Assembly: GCA_900470155.1 (NCBI GenBank)
Contig: UBZT01000003.1
Location: forward strand, 124,001-188,000
Source of the DNA: Hyphomicrobiales bacterium
GTDB taxonomy: Bacteria; Pseudomonadota; Alphaproteobacteria; Rhizobiales; Rhizobiaceae
Direction of reading: 5' to 3'
DNA length: 64,000 nucleotides
Positions 44,243 through 54,775 of this stretch are shown here, piece after piece; the first letter of the stretch is position 1, and each line of letters begins with the position of its first letter. The notes beneath the pieces were generated by a model that saw only the letters and a program-made list of their open reading frames with translations, was not told the origin of the DNA and ran no database searches. The position numbers were made by a program, and so were the translations under genes.

Positions 44243-45493
44243 TCAGCCGTAGCGACTGATCGCGAGATCCGTCGCGTCGATGTCCGGCGAGCGACCGCTG
44301 ACGAGGTCGGCGATGACCCGTGCAGAGCCGGAGCTCATCGTCCATCCGAGTGTGCCATGGCCGGTATTGAGAAACAGGCCCTTGACCCTGGTCGGGCCGA
44401 TCACTGGCGTGCCGTCCGGTGTCATCGGGCGCAGACCGGACCAGAAGGTTGCTTTCGATATATCGCCACCGGGAAACAGGTCGCTGACCGAGTGTTCCAG
44501 CGTGCGTCTCCGCGCATGGCCGAGATCATTGGTATAGCCGGAGATTTCGGCCATGCCGCCGACACGAATGCGTTCGCCCAGGCGCGTGATGGCGATCTTG
44601 TAGGTCTCGTCCATGACGGTGGATTCCGGCGCGCGTGATGCATCGGTGATCGGAATGGTCAGCGAATATCCCTTGACCGGGTAGACGGGTAGGGAAATAC
44701 CGAGCGGCTTCAGGATGAGAGGGGAGTAGCTGCCCAGAGCCACGACGACGGCATCAGCGGTAAAATTCCCCTTGTCGGTGACAACGGTTCGAATCTGCGC
44801 ACCATCGGCGTCCAGACCCTTGATGTGGTGGCCATACGCAAAACGGACGCCCAGCGCTTCAGCGATTGCGGCCAGTGCGTTGGTGAATTTGAAACAATCA
44901 CCCGTTTCGTCCTTCGGTGTCATTAACCCACCGACGATCCTGTCGCGCACGTGTGCAAGCGCCGGTTCAACGCGGACACAACCATCGCGATCGAGCACTT
45001 CATACGGGACGCCGTCCGCAGCCAGGGCTTTGACGTCCTTGGCCGAGGCGTCGAGCTGTTGCTGTGTGCGAAACAGCTGGAGCGTGCCCTGCATGCGCTC
45101 ATCATAGCTGATACGCGTTTCGTCACGCAGTGCGGCAAGTGACAGGCGGCTGTAGTCGGCCAGTCGCAACATGCGGCTTTTGTTGATCGCATATCGGTTT
45201 GCCGTGCAGTTCGACAACATCTTGATCATCCACGACAACATGGCGGCGTCGATTTTCGGACGAAGGATCAGCGGTGCATGTTCCATGAGAAGCCATTTCA
45301 TCGCTTTCATCGGGATGCCGGGTGCGGCCCATGGCGAACAATAGCCGAATGACACCTCGCCGGCATTGGCAAAGCTGGTCTCAAGGGCGGGGCCTGGCTG
45401 CCGATCGATGACGGTGACGTCATGTCCGGCTTTCGCCAGCTGATAGGCAGACGTCACGCCGATGATGCCGGCGCCGAGGACGATGACTTTCAT
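44243..45493 (-). CDS. dadA: D-amino acid dehydrogenase (FAD)
   Basis: A 416-aa FAD-dependent oxidoreductase of the DadA family that deaminates D-amino acids and passes electrons to the quinone pool. The dinucleotide fold is [20 protein letters not shown] and the DadA traits [22 protein letters not shown] and [19 protein letters not shown] are intact, with a C-terminal [16 protein letters not shown]. The frame can be read from 45724, but the ATG at 45493 gives the canonical start. The usual neighbours (alr racemase, lrp) are not in the window. Confidence 0.92.
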   Translation of the reverse strand: MKVIVLGAGIIGVTSAYQLAKAGHDVTVIDRQPGPALETSFANAGEVSFGYCSPWAAPGIPMKAMKWLLMEHAPLILRPKIDAAMLSWMIKMLSNCTANRYAINKSRMLRLADYSRLSLAALRDETRISYDERMQGTLQLFRTQQQLDASAKDVKALAADGVPYEVLDRDGCVRVEPALAHVRDRIVGGLMTPKDETGDCFKFTNALAAIAEALGVRFAYGHHIKGLDADGAQIRTVVTDKGNFTADAVVVALGSYSPLILKPLGISLPVYPVKGYSLTIPITDASRAPESTVMDETYKIAITRLGERIRVGGMAEISGYTNDLGHARRRTLEHSVSDLFPGGDISKATFWSGLRPMTPDGTPVIGPTRVKGLFLNTGHGTLGWTMSSGSARVIADLVSGRSPDIDATDLAISRYG

Positions 45494-45873
45494 GTGGTCT
45501 CCACGGGCGAAACAAAGTTCAGCAATAGCGCCGATATGAGCGCAAGGCGAGCCTTGTCGTGGCCTAAAACATCGATCAAGCAAAACGGTTTGACCGGCGA
45601 ATAACGACCAAGCCAGGGATGAGCCACCTTGAGAAATCTGGCTGAGGTAAACGAATACGGTCCACGAGCTTTGGGGAACGCTCGGGAAGTTGACCCGGGC
45701 CGGCCGCAGATCCGTTCCTGACAATTTGATGACGAAAATGGAAGAACGCTGAAAAGCTCCGTCAAGCGCCTGACATGCAGAGCCCGTAAAGACATCGCCG
45801 ACAGCCTGGCCCTCGGTATGGGCTTTCGTACAAGGCCCCGTGCTTCGGGCCCGTATCTCAAAAGGTGCAGCTT
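45494..45873. other. Divergent intergenic region, no gene recognised
   Basis: 380 bases between dadA (minus) and the phosphoesterase gene (plus). It must contain both promoters. GGCCC...GGGCC near 45834-45851 could form a small hairpin in the leader of the plus-strand operon. I see no convincing small gene or repeat. Confidence 0.4.
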
Positions 45874-46706
45874 ATGAAAATCGTCCAGATCAGCGATACG
45901 CATTTCAGTCCGTCCAAGCCGCATTTCAACGGCAATTGGGAGCCTGTCCGTCGCTGGATCGAGACTGTCAAACCCGATCTCGTGGTGCATACCGGGGACC
46001 TGACAATAGATGGTGCCGATCAGGACGAAGACATCGTTTTCTCCATAGCGCTGCTTCAGGAGCTTGATGTTCCGGTTTTGCTGGTTCCTGGCAATCACGA
46101 CGTCGGACACATGCCTGGTTCGCTCCAGCCGATCGATGACTTGCGCCTCGAGCGCTGGCGCCGGCTGGCAGGGCCGGACCGTTTCGCCAAGGATCTTGGC
46201 AACTGGCGCCTGATGGGCCTGAACAGCCTGCTGATCGGCTCCGGCCATGCGGAAGAGGTGGTCCAGTTCGACTGGCTCGTCGATAGGCTGGAAAATCGCG
46301 ATGGTCGGCGGGTGGCAATCTTCGGCCACAAGCCATTGTTCGTCGATGATCCGGCAGAGGGCGATACCGGTTATTGGGGCGCGGGTCCCGGCGAACGCCA
46401 GAGGCTGCTCGAATTGTTCGCGGCTCATGACGTTGCCCTCTATGCCAGCGGCCATCTGCACTGGGCTTGGCATGGCGCGATCGCCGGCACCAAACTTGTC
46501 TGGGCGCCGCCGACCTCTTTCATCATCGACACGCTTGAGCGTGAAATGCCGGGCGAGCGGCTGGTGGGTGGTGTCGTGCATCACTTGGCTGACGGCGTGA
46601 CGAGCGAGATCGTTTCGGTCGACGGCGCCACGGCGCACATCCTCGACCATGTCATCGATGAGGTTTATCCGCGCCACGCGACCAAGGTTGTCGTGGAGGC
46701 TGCACA

Positions 46707-46710
<4 letters not shown>
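45874..46710 (+). CDS. Calcineurin-like metallophosphoesterase (CpdA/GpdQ-like)
   Basis: A 278-aa phosphodiesterase of the metallophosphatase superfamily. The binuclear-metal motifs run in order: SDTHF (D8, H10), HTGDLT, PGNHDVGH, FGHKPLF and SGHLHW. This set is shared by CpdA (cAMP phosphodiesterase) and glycerophosphodiesterases of the GpdQ type. It overlaps the downstream ABC ATPase gene by ATGA, so it acts on the transported solute or on a signal tied to it. With a ugp-type transporter, hydrolysis of an imported glycerophosphodiester is the simplest idea. The ATG at 45874 follows AAAGGTG. Confidence 0.88.
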
Positions 46711-47868
<1,158 letters not shown>

Positions 47869-47876
<8 letters not shown>

Positions 47877-48807
47877 TCTTGTTTCGGATCACGGTGCGAC
47901 GCCCTCGTTTACCCGGACGGGTGCTCGATTGGCGCAGCGCCGGGAAGCCCGCATTGCCATGGCGCTTTCGGCACCGGCACTGCTGTTGATCTTCTGCTTC
48001 ATCATCTTGCCGACCATTGCGGTGATCGTCCTCGGTTTTACCGATTTCGAGCTTGGCTATGGCAGTTTCAACTTCGTCGGCTTCGAGAATTATGCAGAGC
48101 TGTTGAACGACCGCACCTTCCGGAAGTCGCTGTGGAACACCACGGTTTATGCGGCGATCGTTGCGCCGGCTTCGATGGCGCTCGGGCTTGGCATTGCGAT
48201 GCTGATCGAATCCGAAGGTTGGGGAAAGAGCCTGTTTCGCACGGCCTATTTTCTGCCGGTCGCGTCGCTGCTCGTCGCCATGGCCACCGTATGGCAATAT
48301 CTCTTCCATCCGACCATCGGGCCGATCAACGCTATGCTCGACATGATCGGCATTCAGGGTCCGAACTGGCTTGGCGCGTCGAAAACCGTGATGACCAGCC
48401 TGTCGATCATCGGCATTTGGCAATCGACCGGCTTCAACATGGTCCTGTTCCTTGCCGGCCTTTCCGCCATCCCGCGTGAGCTCTATCAGGCGGCCGAAGT
48501 CGACGGCGCCCGCTCGGCTTTCTCGAGGTTCCGGCTGGTGACCTGGCCGATGCTTGGCCCGACGACCCTCTTCGTCACGACAATCAGCATCATCAACGCG
48601 GTGAAGGTGTTCGAGACGGTGAAGACGCTGACCGAAGGCGGCCCGAACAAGGCATCCGAAGTCCTGCTGTTCACCATCTACCAGGAAGGCTTCGTCTTCC
48701 TGCGTGTCGGCTATGCCTCGGCGATGACCGTCATCTTCCTGGCCATCCTCGTATCGCTGATGTTCCTCCAGTATCACGTCATGGACCGGAAAGTGCACTA
48801 CGCATGA
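47869..48807 (+). CDS. CUT1 ABC transporter permease, UgpA type
   Basis: A 312-aa membrane protein with a ~35-residue cytoplasmic N-terminus and six spans. The EAA loop is YQAAEVDGARSAFSRFRLVTWP; the VFETVKTLTEGGPNKASEVL segment is typical of UgpA/MalF. The ATG at 47869 lies inside the ATPase gene end, and its stop overlaps the next permease, so the whole transporter is translationally coupled. Confidence 0.92.
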
Positions 48808-49640
48808 CACAGGCTCCCCTTTCCGCCGCCCGCATCCTGCGCCTCGCCGCCCTGTCCCTTGGCGCCATCCTGTTTCTGGCGCCCTACATTTTCATGATAT
48901 CGACCGCCGGCAAGGCACAGAGTGAGATCTTCTCCTCCTCGCTCTCGCTGATCCCCCAGACCTGGTCCTATGCCGAGAACTTCGCCAAGGCCTTCGGCCG
49001 GGTATCCATGGCGGGTCTGCTTCTCAACGGCTTTGTCGTTTGCACTCTGATCCTGATTGTCCAGGTCGTCGTCGCCATCCCTTGTGCCTATGCCATGGCC
49101 AAGCTCTCCTTTGCCGCCGCGCGTCTGATGATGGCGCTGGTCATGCTTGGCCTCCTCGTCCCGATCCATGCGACGGCCTTGCCGCTCTATGTCGCCTTTG
49201 ACCGGATGTCTGCACTCAACAGCTATTTCGCACTGGTCGCGCCTTTCTCAATCTCGGTGTTTGCGATCTTCCTCTTCCTGCAGTTCTTCCGCGGTATCCC
49301 CGACGACCTTATCCATGCGGCACGGCTCGACGGCATGTCGGAGACCGGCATCGTTGCCCGGGTAATCGTGCCGAATGCCTGGCCGGCAATCACCGCCTTT
49401 TCGATCTTCTCGGTCGTCGCCCATTGGAACGATCTGTTCTGGCCGCTGATCGTCGTCACCAACCAGTCCTATGCCACCCCTCCGCTCGGCCTTCTCTACT
49501 TCCGTGCGGCTGAGGCGGGCGACGACTACGGCGCGCTGATGGCGGCCACACTCATCATCACCCTTCCTCTCGTTCTTGCCTTCCTGCTCGCGCAGAAGCG
49601 CTTCGTCGAGGGTATCACCATGACCGGTCTGAAAGGCTGA
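48804..49640 (+). CDS. CUT1 ABC transporter permease, UgpE type
   Basis: A 278-aa membrane protein, partner of the UgpA-type subunit. The ATPase-contact loop is IHAARLDGMSETGIVARVIVP, and the N-terminus has a hydrophobic span followed by STAGKAQSEIFS, the family pattern. About six spans. It overlaps the previous permease by four bases. Confidence 0.92.
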   Translation: MTQAPLSAARILRLAALSLGAILFLAPYIFMISTAGKAQSEIFSSSLSLIPQTWSYAENFAKAFGRVSMAGLLLNGFVVCTLILIVQVVVAIPCAYAMAKLSFAAARLMMALVMLGLLVPIHATALPLYVAFDRMSALNSYFALVAPFSISVFAIFLFLQFFRGIPDDLIHAARLDGMSETGIVARVIVPNAWPAITAFSIFSVVAHWNDLFWPLIVVTNQSYATPPLGLLYFRAAEAGDDYGALMAATLIITLPLVLAFLLAQKRFVEGITMTGLKG

Positions 49641-49664
49641 TCGGTCCAACCCAGGAGATCTGCA

Positions 49665-50930
49665 ATGACTCTTTTCAAGAAAGCGATGGCCGCAGTAGCG
49701 GTCACGATGGCGACCTTCGTTCCGGCGCATGCCGAAACGGTGCTCAACATCCACTATCCGATGCCCGGCTTCTTCAAGGATGTGATGGACACGATCTCGA
49801 AGAAGTTCATGGAAGAAAACCCCGATATCAAGATCACCTTCGCCAATCCGTCGGCCACCTATGAAGAAGGCATCCAGACCATCATGCGTCAGGCAGGCAC
49901 GGCAGAAATGCCGGATGTCACCTTCATCGGCCTGAACCGTCTGCGCATGGTCAACGAGCGCGATATCCCTGTTGACCTCGCCCCGTTCATCGCCAAGGAC
50001 GGCAACATGGCCGAGCAGGGCTTTTCCGACAACATCCTGAAACTCGCCCAGGTCAAGGGCAAGCAGGTCGGTCTCGCCTTCGCGACCTCCAACCCGATCA
50101 TGTACTACAATGCCGATCTGGTTCGCAAAGCCGGCGGCGATCCGGATGTCGCGCCAAAAACCTGGGACGAGGTGATTGCACTCTCCTCCAAGATCAAGGC
50201 GCTCGGCGACGGCAACGAAGGCATCGATTTCCGCTGGCAGGGTGACGACTGGATGTTCTCCGCGCTGTTGTTCGGCGCCGGCGGCAAGATGCTCAACGAA
50301 GAAGAGACTGCCGTTGCCTTTAACGGTGCCGAAGGCTTGAAGGCGTTCGAACTGGTCGATCGCATGGTCAAGGAAGGCGGCCTTCCGGTCTTTACCAAGC
50401 AGGCTGGCGAACAGGCCTTTGTTGCCGGCAAGGTCGGCTTTGCCTTCCAGACCACGGGCGCGCTTCGCAACACGATAAAGAATGTCGGCGACAAGTTCGA
50501 CCTGCGCACCGCTCATATCCCGCTGATCGATCCGGTCAACGGCAAGCTGCCGACCGGCGGCAACGCGGCCGTGATGTTGACACGCGATACTGAAAAGCAG
50601 GACGCTGCCTGGAAGTTCATCAAGTTCGCTTCGGGACCATACGGCGCCTCGGTTGTCGTGCCGGGCACCGGCTATGTGCCGAACAATGAACTGGCAGCGA
50701 CGTCGCCGGAGTATCTCGGCAATTTCTACAAGGAAAACCCGCTGTTTCGCGCTGGCCTCGAGCAGATGCCGTTGATGCAGCCCTGGTATGCTTTCCCGGG
50801 TTCGAACGGTGTGAAGGTGACCCAGACCATCGTTGAGAACCTGTCGCGCGTGGTCGAGCAGTCGGCCGAGCCGAAGGAAGCGCTGGACGACGCAGCCGCC
50901 GAAGTCGAAGGCCTGCTGCCGCGCAGCTGA
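49665..50930 (+). CDS. CUT1 ABC transporter substrate-binding protein
   Basis: A 421-aa solute-binding protein with a clear signal peptide (MTLFKKAMAAVAVTMATFVP, cleavage after HAE). The mature part begins VLNIHYPMPGFFKDVMDTIS and has KVGFAFQTTGALRNTI and KQDAAWKFIKFASG, matching UgpB-like proteins of extracellular family 1. It closes the operon and is followed by a good terminator. Ligand unknown; phosphodiester or sugar-phosphate solutes fit the linked phosphoesterase. Confidence 0.92.
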   Translation: MTLFKKAMAAVAVTMATFVPAHAETVLNIHYPMPGFFKDVMDTISKKFMEENPDIKITFANPSATYEEGIQTIMRQAGTAEMPDVTFIGLNRLRMVNERDIPVDLAPFIAKDGNMAEQGFSDNILKLAQVKGKQVGLAFATSNPIMYYNADLVRKAGGDPDVAPKTWDEVIALSSKIKALGDGNEGIDFRWQGDDWMFSALLFGAGGKMLNEEETAVAFNGAEGLKAFELVDRMVKEGGLPVFTKQAGEQAFVAGKVGFAFQTTGALRNTIKNVGDKFDLRTAHIPLIDPVNGKLPTGGNAAVMLTRDTEKQDAAWKFIKFASGPYGASVVVPGTGYVPNNELAATSPEYLGNFYKENPLFRAGLEQMPLMQPWYAFPGSNGVKVTQTIVENLSRVVEQSAEPKEALDDAAAEVEGLLPRS

Positions 50931-50958
50931 CCCCTCTGTTTGTAACCAGAAACATCGA

Positions 50959-50985
50959 CGCGCCGCTTCTTCGAGCGGCGCGCTT
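50959..50985. terminator. Intrinsic terminator between convergent genes
   Basis: CGCGCCGCT (50959-50967) and AGCGGCGCG (50974-50982) form a perfect 9-bp stem with a 6-base loop, followed by CTTT. It can serve both the ABC operon (plus) and the LacI regulator (minus), which ends at 50993. Confidence 0.75.
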
Positions 50986-50992
50986 TGCCGTC

Positions 50993-51988
50993 TCAGAATG
51001 AGGGGTCGATCCGTCGCACTGTGCCGCCGGGTTTCAACTTGTAACCCATGCTGAGATGACGAGGTTCCGCGGCGTTCTCGGCAATATCGAGCAGCAGTGA
51101 GGCTGCGGTGGTGCCCATGCTGGCGTCGGCCATTTCGATCGTCGTCAGCGGTGGATCGACCAGGCGGCCGATAGCGATGCCATCGAAACCGGCAACCGAA
51201 ACATCGGCGGGAACCGCCAAGCCTTCGCGGCGTAGAGCATGGATGACGCCAAGGGCGAGAAGATCGTTCGAGGCTATGATGGCAGTCGGACGGTGTCTTT
51301 GGAGTGTCTCGCTGAGGTCCAGCTCGTCGTTGCCGGTCACAAAAGGGATCTGCAAGGCATCATGTATCGGCAAGCAGGCGCTTGTCATCGCAGCGCCGTA
51401 GCCCTCATAACGCAGCCGCGCACGATCGGAACTTTCAAAACGTCCCGATACAAACAGGATCCTCTGATGCCCATGGTCGATCAGATATTGGGTGATCTCG
51501 ATCGAGGCCGCCCGGTTGTCGGTTGTGACTGCTGCCTGAAAGCGCGAGGTCGGCAAATTGTTCAAGAGAACGGTCGGCGGCAAGAAAGGGGTTATCTGGT
51601 CCTGGCTCTTCATCATGTCGCAGACGGTCAAAATCAGCCCGGTTGGTTTTTCTGCGAGCAACGAAGCGATTGCGTCAGCCTCGCGGGCTGGATCGTAGTC
51701 GGATTGGGCGATCAGGACACCATGTCCGGAGATCCGCATCCTGTTCTGAATGCCCGCCAAGGATGCAGCGAAGACAGGATTGGTCAGGCTGGGGATCAGG
51801 ACGCCGATGACTGGCCGCTTCCGGCCTGCTGGCATCGGCCCCTCTATGCGATGATAGCCGAGATCGGACGCCGCCTTGCGCACGCGCCGGACCATGTTCT
51901 CACTGGTGTGGCCGCTTCGGTTGAGCACACGACAGACGGTCGCCGTCGAGCAGCCGGCTTTTTGCGCAATTTCCTCAAGGGTCGCCAT
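50993..51988 (-). CDS. LacI-family transcriptional regulator
   Basis: A 331-aa LacI/GalR regulator. The DNA-binding part is MATLEEIAQKAGCSTATVCR with the hinge helix region RVRKAASDLGYH; the ligand domain has the periplasmic-binding fold (RPVIGVLIPSLTNPVFAASL, VAGFDGIAIGRLVDPPLTTI). It converges on the phosphoesterase/ABC operon and is its probable regulator. A candidate operator lies 83 bases before its start. Confidence 0.92.
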   Translation of the reverse strand: MATLEEIAQKAGCSTATVCRVLNRSGHTSENMVRRVRKAASDLGYHRIEGPMPAGRKRPVIGVLIPSLTNPVFAASLAGIQNRMRISGHGVLIAQSDYDPAREADAIASLLAEKPTGLILTVCDMMKSQDQITPFLPPTVLLNNLPTSRFQAAVTTDNRAASIEITQYLIDHGHQRILFVSGRFESSDRARLRYEGYGAAMTSACLPIHDALQIPFVTGNDELDLSETLQRHRPTAIIASNDLLALGVIHALRREGLAVPADVSVAGFDGIAIGRLVDPPLTTIEMADASMGTTAASLLLDIAENAAEPRHLSMGYKLKPGGTVRRIDPSF

Positions 51989-52070
51989 GTGGCCTCGTCT
52001 TGATCATGGCATCGAGCAGCCCGTTCGGCTTCGTCAGGTGCATTGTGGCATGTGTGCTAGCGGACTTGCG

Positions 52071-52086
52071 TGACAATCGTTTGACG
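52071..52086. promoter_or_regulatory. Candidate LacI-family operator
   Basis: TGACAATCGTTTGACG is an imperfect palindrome with the central CG and AAtCGtTT core typical of LacI/GalR operators. It is placed for autoregulation of the LacI gene at 50993-51988. I did not find the same sequence before the phosphoesterase operon. Confidence 0.45.
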
Positions 52087-52119
52087 CAGACACGGTAAGT
52101 TCATGGAGTGGGCGATCGA

Positions 52120-52299
52120 TCAGGCGACCGACGCAACCGCTGCGACAGGTTGTGCACGGCGAACGGAACCCTCGATCTTAAGTGACAATTTGCGGAAAGC
52201 ATCAAGCCGCTGAGGCGCCGGATAACGGTTGTGATGGGCATAGTTGGCTTTCAACCAAGCCCCCGGCGGATACAAAACCTTGCGGTGCAGGCTTTGCAC
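52120..52299 (-). CDS. Possible small protein, 59 aa
   Basis: A minus-strand frame from GTG at 52299 to TGA at 52120-52122 encodes QSLHRKVLYPPGAWLKANYA and continues with HHNRYPAPQRLDAFRKLSLK and a short Ala/Val tail. The composition (aromatic, His, Pro, Arg, amphipathic helix) looks like real protein. Against it, there is no ATG, an in-frame stop lies six codons upstream of the GTG, and no good Shine-Dalgarno is visible. It may be a gene with a non-canonical start or a 3' remnant. Confidence 0.35.
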   Translation of the reverse strand: MQSLHRKVLYPPGAWLKANYAHHNRYPAPQRLDAFRKLSLKIEGSVRRAQPVAAVASVA

Positions 52300-52542
52300 T
52301 TCTAAATATTCCGCATCCTAAAGCGAGTTTTCATCTCGAATATCGTATCGTCCTTCCTGCTGGAAGCTCAGTTCTGATCATTGAAATCATTGTTTAGTTT
52401 CGCCGACAAGTTTTGAACCCGAAGCCTAGTTTTGGGATTCTGAGCTGATCACAGACAAATTTGTCGCACTATATTCGATTTAGCCGCAGTTGCGACTTCA
52501 CTTGCTAGCGCCAGAGCCTGAAACATGACGAAGGAGAGTAAA
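52300..52542. other. AT-richer intergenic stretch, promoter of lipoprotein gene
   Basis: About 240 bases of lower GC content than the rest. It should contain the promoter of the lipoprotein gene at 52543. No operator, repeat or small gene is convincing here. Confidence 0.35.
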
Positions 52543-52800
52543 ATGAAGAAAATGCTCGTATTTTCCTTGATCTGCCTATCCCTCGCAGGTTGCACTGCAA
52601 CGGAACGGGGCGCTGGCATTGGCGCGGCATCCGGTGCTGTCATTGGTGGCGCAATCACCAACGACGTGCGCGGTGCAGCTGTCGGTGCTGCCATCGGTGG
52701 TGTTTCGGGTGCCCTGATCGGTAATGTCGCCGGCCAGCCAGGCCAGTGTTACTACCGGGACCGGAACGGCCGCCGCTACACCGCCCCATGCCCACGCTGA
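52543..52800 (+). CDS. Glycine-zipper outer-membrane lipoprotein
   Basis: An 85-aa lipoprotein. MKKMLVFSLICLSLAGC is a type II signal peptide with lipobox LAGC, giving a lipidated Cys17. A glycine-zipper repeat follows (GAGIGAASGAVIGGAITNDV, then GAAVGAAIGGVSGALIGNVA), a membrane-associating motif of the YMGG/SlyB-like group, and a short C-terminal tail with two Cys (QCYYRDRNGRRYTAPC). AAGGAG precedes the ATG. Probably an envelope-stability protein. Confidence 0.82.
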   Translation: MKKMLVFSLICLSLAGCTATERGAGIGAASGAVIGGAITNDVRGAAVGAAIGGVSGALIGNVAGQPGQCYYRDRNGRRYTAPCPR

Positions 52801-53185
52801 TCGCTGAAAGGTCTGCCGTAAAACGTAGATGCTGACCCGTTTCGTTTTGCCGAGCATGATGCCCCGGGATGGTGGGCGTCAAGGCAAGTCCGGCATGCCT
52901 GCGGTAATCTATGGCTGAGGTATTTCTGCATGCATTCGGCGAGAGAGACACTGAGGATGCCGCCTGCAAGGGGTTAAGCGCGCTAGTCGACACCAGCGCG
53001 ACAAGGTGGTTGTGATTTGGGTGTCCGCTGATCCCAGCCACGGCTTTTCCCAATGCCTTGATCAGCACCGGTGATGCGCAAGGCGAGCGACATATTTCGA
53101 TTTTGACCACCGTTTTTCAAATGCGCCAATTCGACCTTCGGGCGATCGATCTGGCGATATCCTTGGGCTCAACGGGAGACAAGAC
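52801..53185. other. Intergenic stretch without recognised feature
   Basis: 385 bases between the lipoprotein and the AbgT transporter. A 151-codon minus-strand frame (52655-53110) crosses the lipoprotein gene and has no family resemblance. I see no RNA gene or repeat; the AbgT promoter must lie here. Confidence 0.35.
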
Positions 53186-54727
53186 ATGGCCAACGCCAGT
53201 GCCGCATCAAAGACCACGATGCAGAGATTCCTCGATGGTGTCGAAAAGGTCGGGAACATGGTTCCCCACCCCGTGGTCATCTTTCTCATCCTGATTGGCA
53301 TCGTGATCGTTCTGTCGGCCATTCTTGGTTTGTTTGGCACGGCGGTGACCTATGAGCAGATTAATCCGGAAACGCATGAATTGGAAACGGCCTCCACGGC
53401 CATCCGTAGCTTGCTGAGCATCGAGGGTATACGCTTCATGTATGCCTCTCTCGTTCCCAACTTCATGAGTTTTACCGCGGTGGGCTTGATGATCGCGGCC
53501 ATGATTGGGGCGGGTGTTGCTGAAGAATCCGGTCTGGTTACTGCTCTGATCCGCAAGCTGGTGATCGTCGCACCGCGCTGGGCGCTCACTTACATCCTCG
53601 CTTTCGTTGGTATCCTTGCCAGTATTGCTGCCGATGCTGGTTACCTGGTGTTGATCCCGTTGGCAGGTGTAGCTTACCTAGCCGTTGGCCGACATCCACT
53701 TGCGGGACTGGCACTGGGCTTTGCCGCAGTCGCGGGCGCCTTCACCGTTAACATGCTGATCAAACCGCTGGATGCGGTTCTTGTCGAGTTTACCAATGAT
53801 GCAGCAAGGCTGGTCGATCCAAACGCTTCGATCGGCTTGGCATCCAATCTCTGGTTCTCCATCGCCTCCGTTGCTTTTCTCACGGTGGTGATAGCCTTCA
53901 TCACCGACAAGATGATTGCCCCCCGCCTGGGCGAATACAAGCCTGCGGATGGGGCAGCGGTCAGTCAGGGCGCCGTTCTGACGGAACAGGAAACGCACGG
54001 ATTGCGATATGCACTCTATGCGCTGATTGTCCTTGTTGTGGTCTTTCTGTTGTTGACGCTGCCATCCGGCGCGCCTTTGCGGAACCCCGATACCGGCGAA
54101 CTGATTGGCAATTCGCCGTTCATGAACGGCCTGATCGCGTTGATCATGCTGGTCTTTCTGACAACAGGCTGGGCCTTCGGCGTAGGGGCGGGAACCTTGC
54201 GGACTTTGACCGAGGTCATTGCCGCGATCGAAAAATCGATCAAGAACATGGGCGGTACGATCTTCCTGTTCTTCGTGCTCAGCCAGTTCGTGGCCTATTT
54301 CACCTATACCAATATCGGCACTGTGATGGCGCTCAGCTTGGCGGGCACGCTTCAAGCCGCCAATATCGGTGCATTGCCATTGTTGCTAGGCTTCATCGTC
54401 GTGGTGGCGATCATCGACCTGCTTCTGACAGGGGCGATCGCAAAATGGGCAATCTTCGCACCGGTCTTCGTGCCGCTTCTGATGAAGCTTGGCGTTGAAC
54501 CGGAGGCCGTGCTTGCGGCTTATCGCGTCGGCGATTCACCGATGAATGCGATCACACCTCTCAACGCCTATTTCGCCCTCGTCGTCGGCTTTGCCCAGAA
54601 ATACGACAAGTCTGCTGGCGTCGGAACGCTCGTATCTCTCATGCTGCCCTATGTCGTGTGGATGTTCGTTCTGTGGACGGCGCTCTTTGCGATCTGGCAA
54701 GCGCTCGGTTTGCCCTGGGGCTTGTGA
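53186..54727 (+). CDS. AbgT-family transporter
   Basis: A 513-aa membrane protein of the AbgT family (p-aminobenzoyl-glutamate uptake or antimetabolite efflux). The N-terminus (RFLDGVEKVGNMVPHPVVIF) and the motifs GAGVAEESGLVTALIRKLV, FVGILASIAADAGYLVLIP and YRVGDSPMNAITPLNAYFAL are diagnostic. About 11-13 spans. GGGAGA precedes the ATG. An M20 peptidase follows 48 bases later, so an imported acylated glutamate or dipeptide is probably hydrolysed at once. Confidence 0.93.
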   Translation: MANASAASKTTMQRFLDGVEKVGNMVPHPVVIFLILIGIVIVLSAILGLFGTAVTYEQINPETHELETASTAIRSLLSIEGIRFMYASLVPNFMSFTAVGLMIAAMIGAGVAEESGLVTALIRKLVIVAPRWALTYILAFVGILASIAADAGYLVLIPLAGVAYLAVGRHPLAGLALGFAAVAGAFTVNMLIKPLDAVLVEFTNDAARLVDPNASIGLASNLWFSIASVAFLTVVIAFITDKMIAPRLGEYKPADGAAVSQGAVLTEQETHGLRYALYALIVLVVVFLLLTLPSGAPLRNPDTGELIGNSPFMNGLIALIMLVFLTTGWAFGVGAGTLRTLTEVIAAIEKSIKNMGGTIFLFFVLSQFVAYFTYTNIGTVMALSLAGTLQAANIGALPLLLGFIVVVAIIDLLLTGAIAKWAIFAPVFVPLLMKLGVEPEAVLAAYRVGDSPMNAITPLNAYFALVVGFAQKYDKSAGVGTLVSLMLPYVVWMFVLWTALFAIWQALGLPWGL

Positions 54728-54775
54728 TGGCCGGTATCAGACACCAATCAAAATCGTAGAATCCGGAGGGACACC

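Noticed and set aside
49248..50516. 422-codon minus-strand frame across the UgpE-type permease and binding-protein genes
   Set aside because: Spans two well-supported genes on the other strand and has no recognisable domain or ribosome site.
52655..53110. 151-codon minus-strand frame
   Set aside because: Runs through the lipoprotein gene on the other strand, has mixed low-information composition and no start signals.
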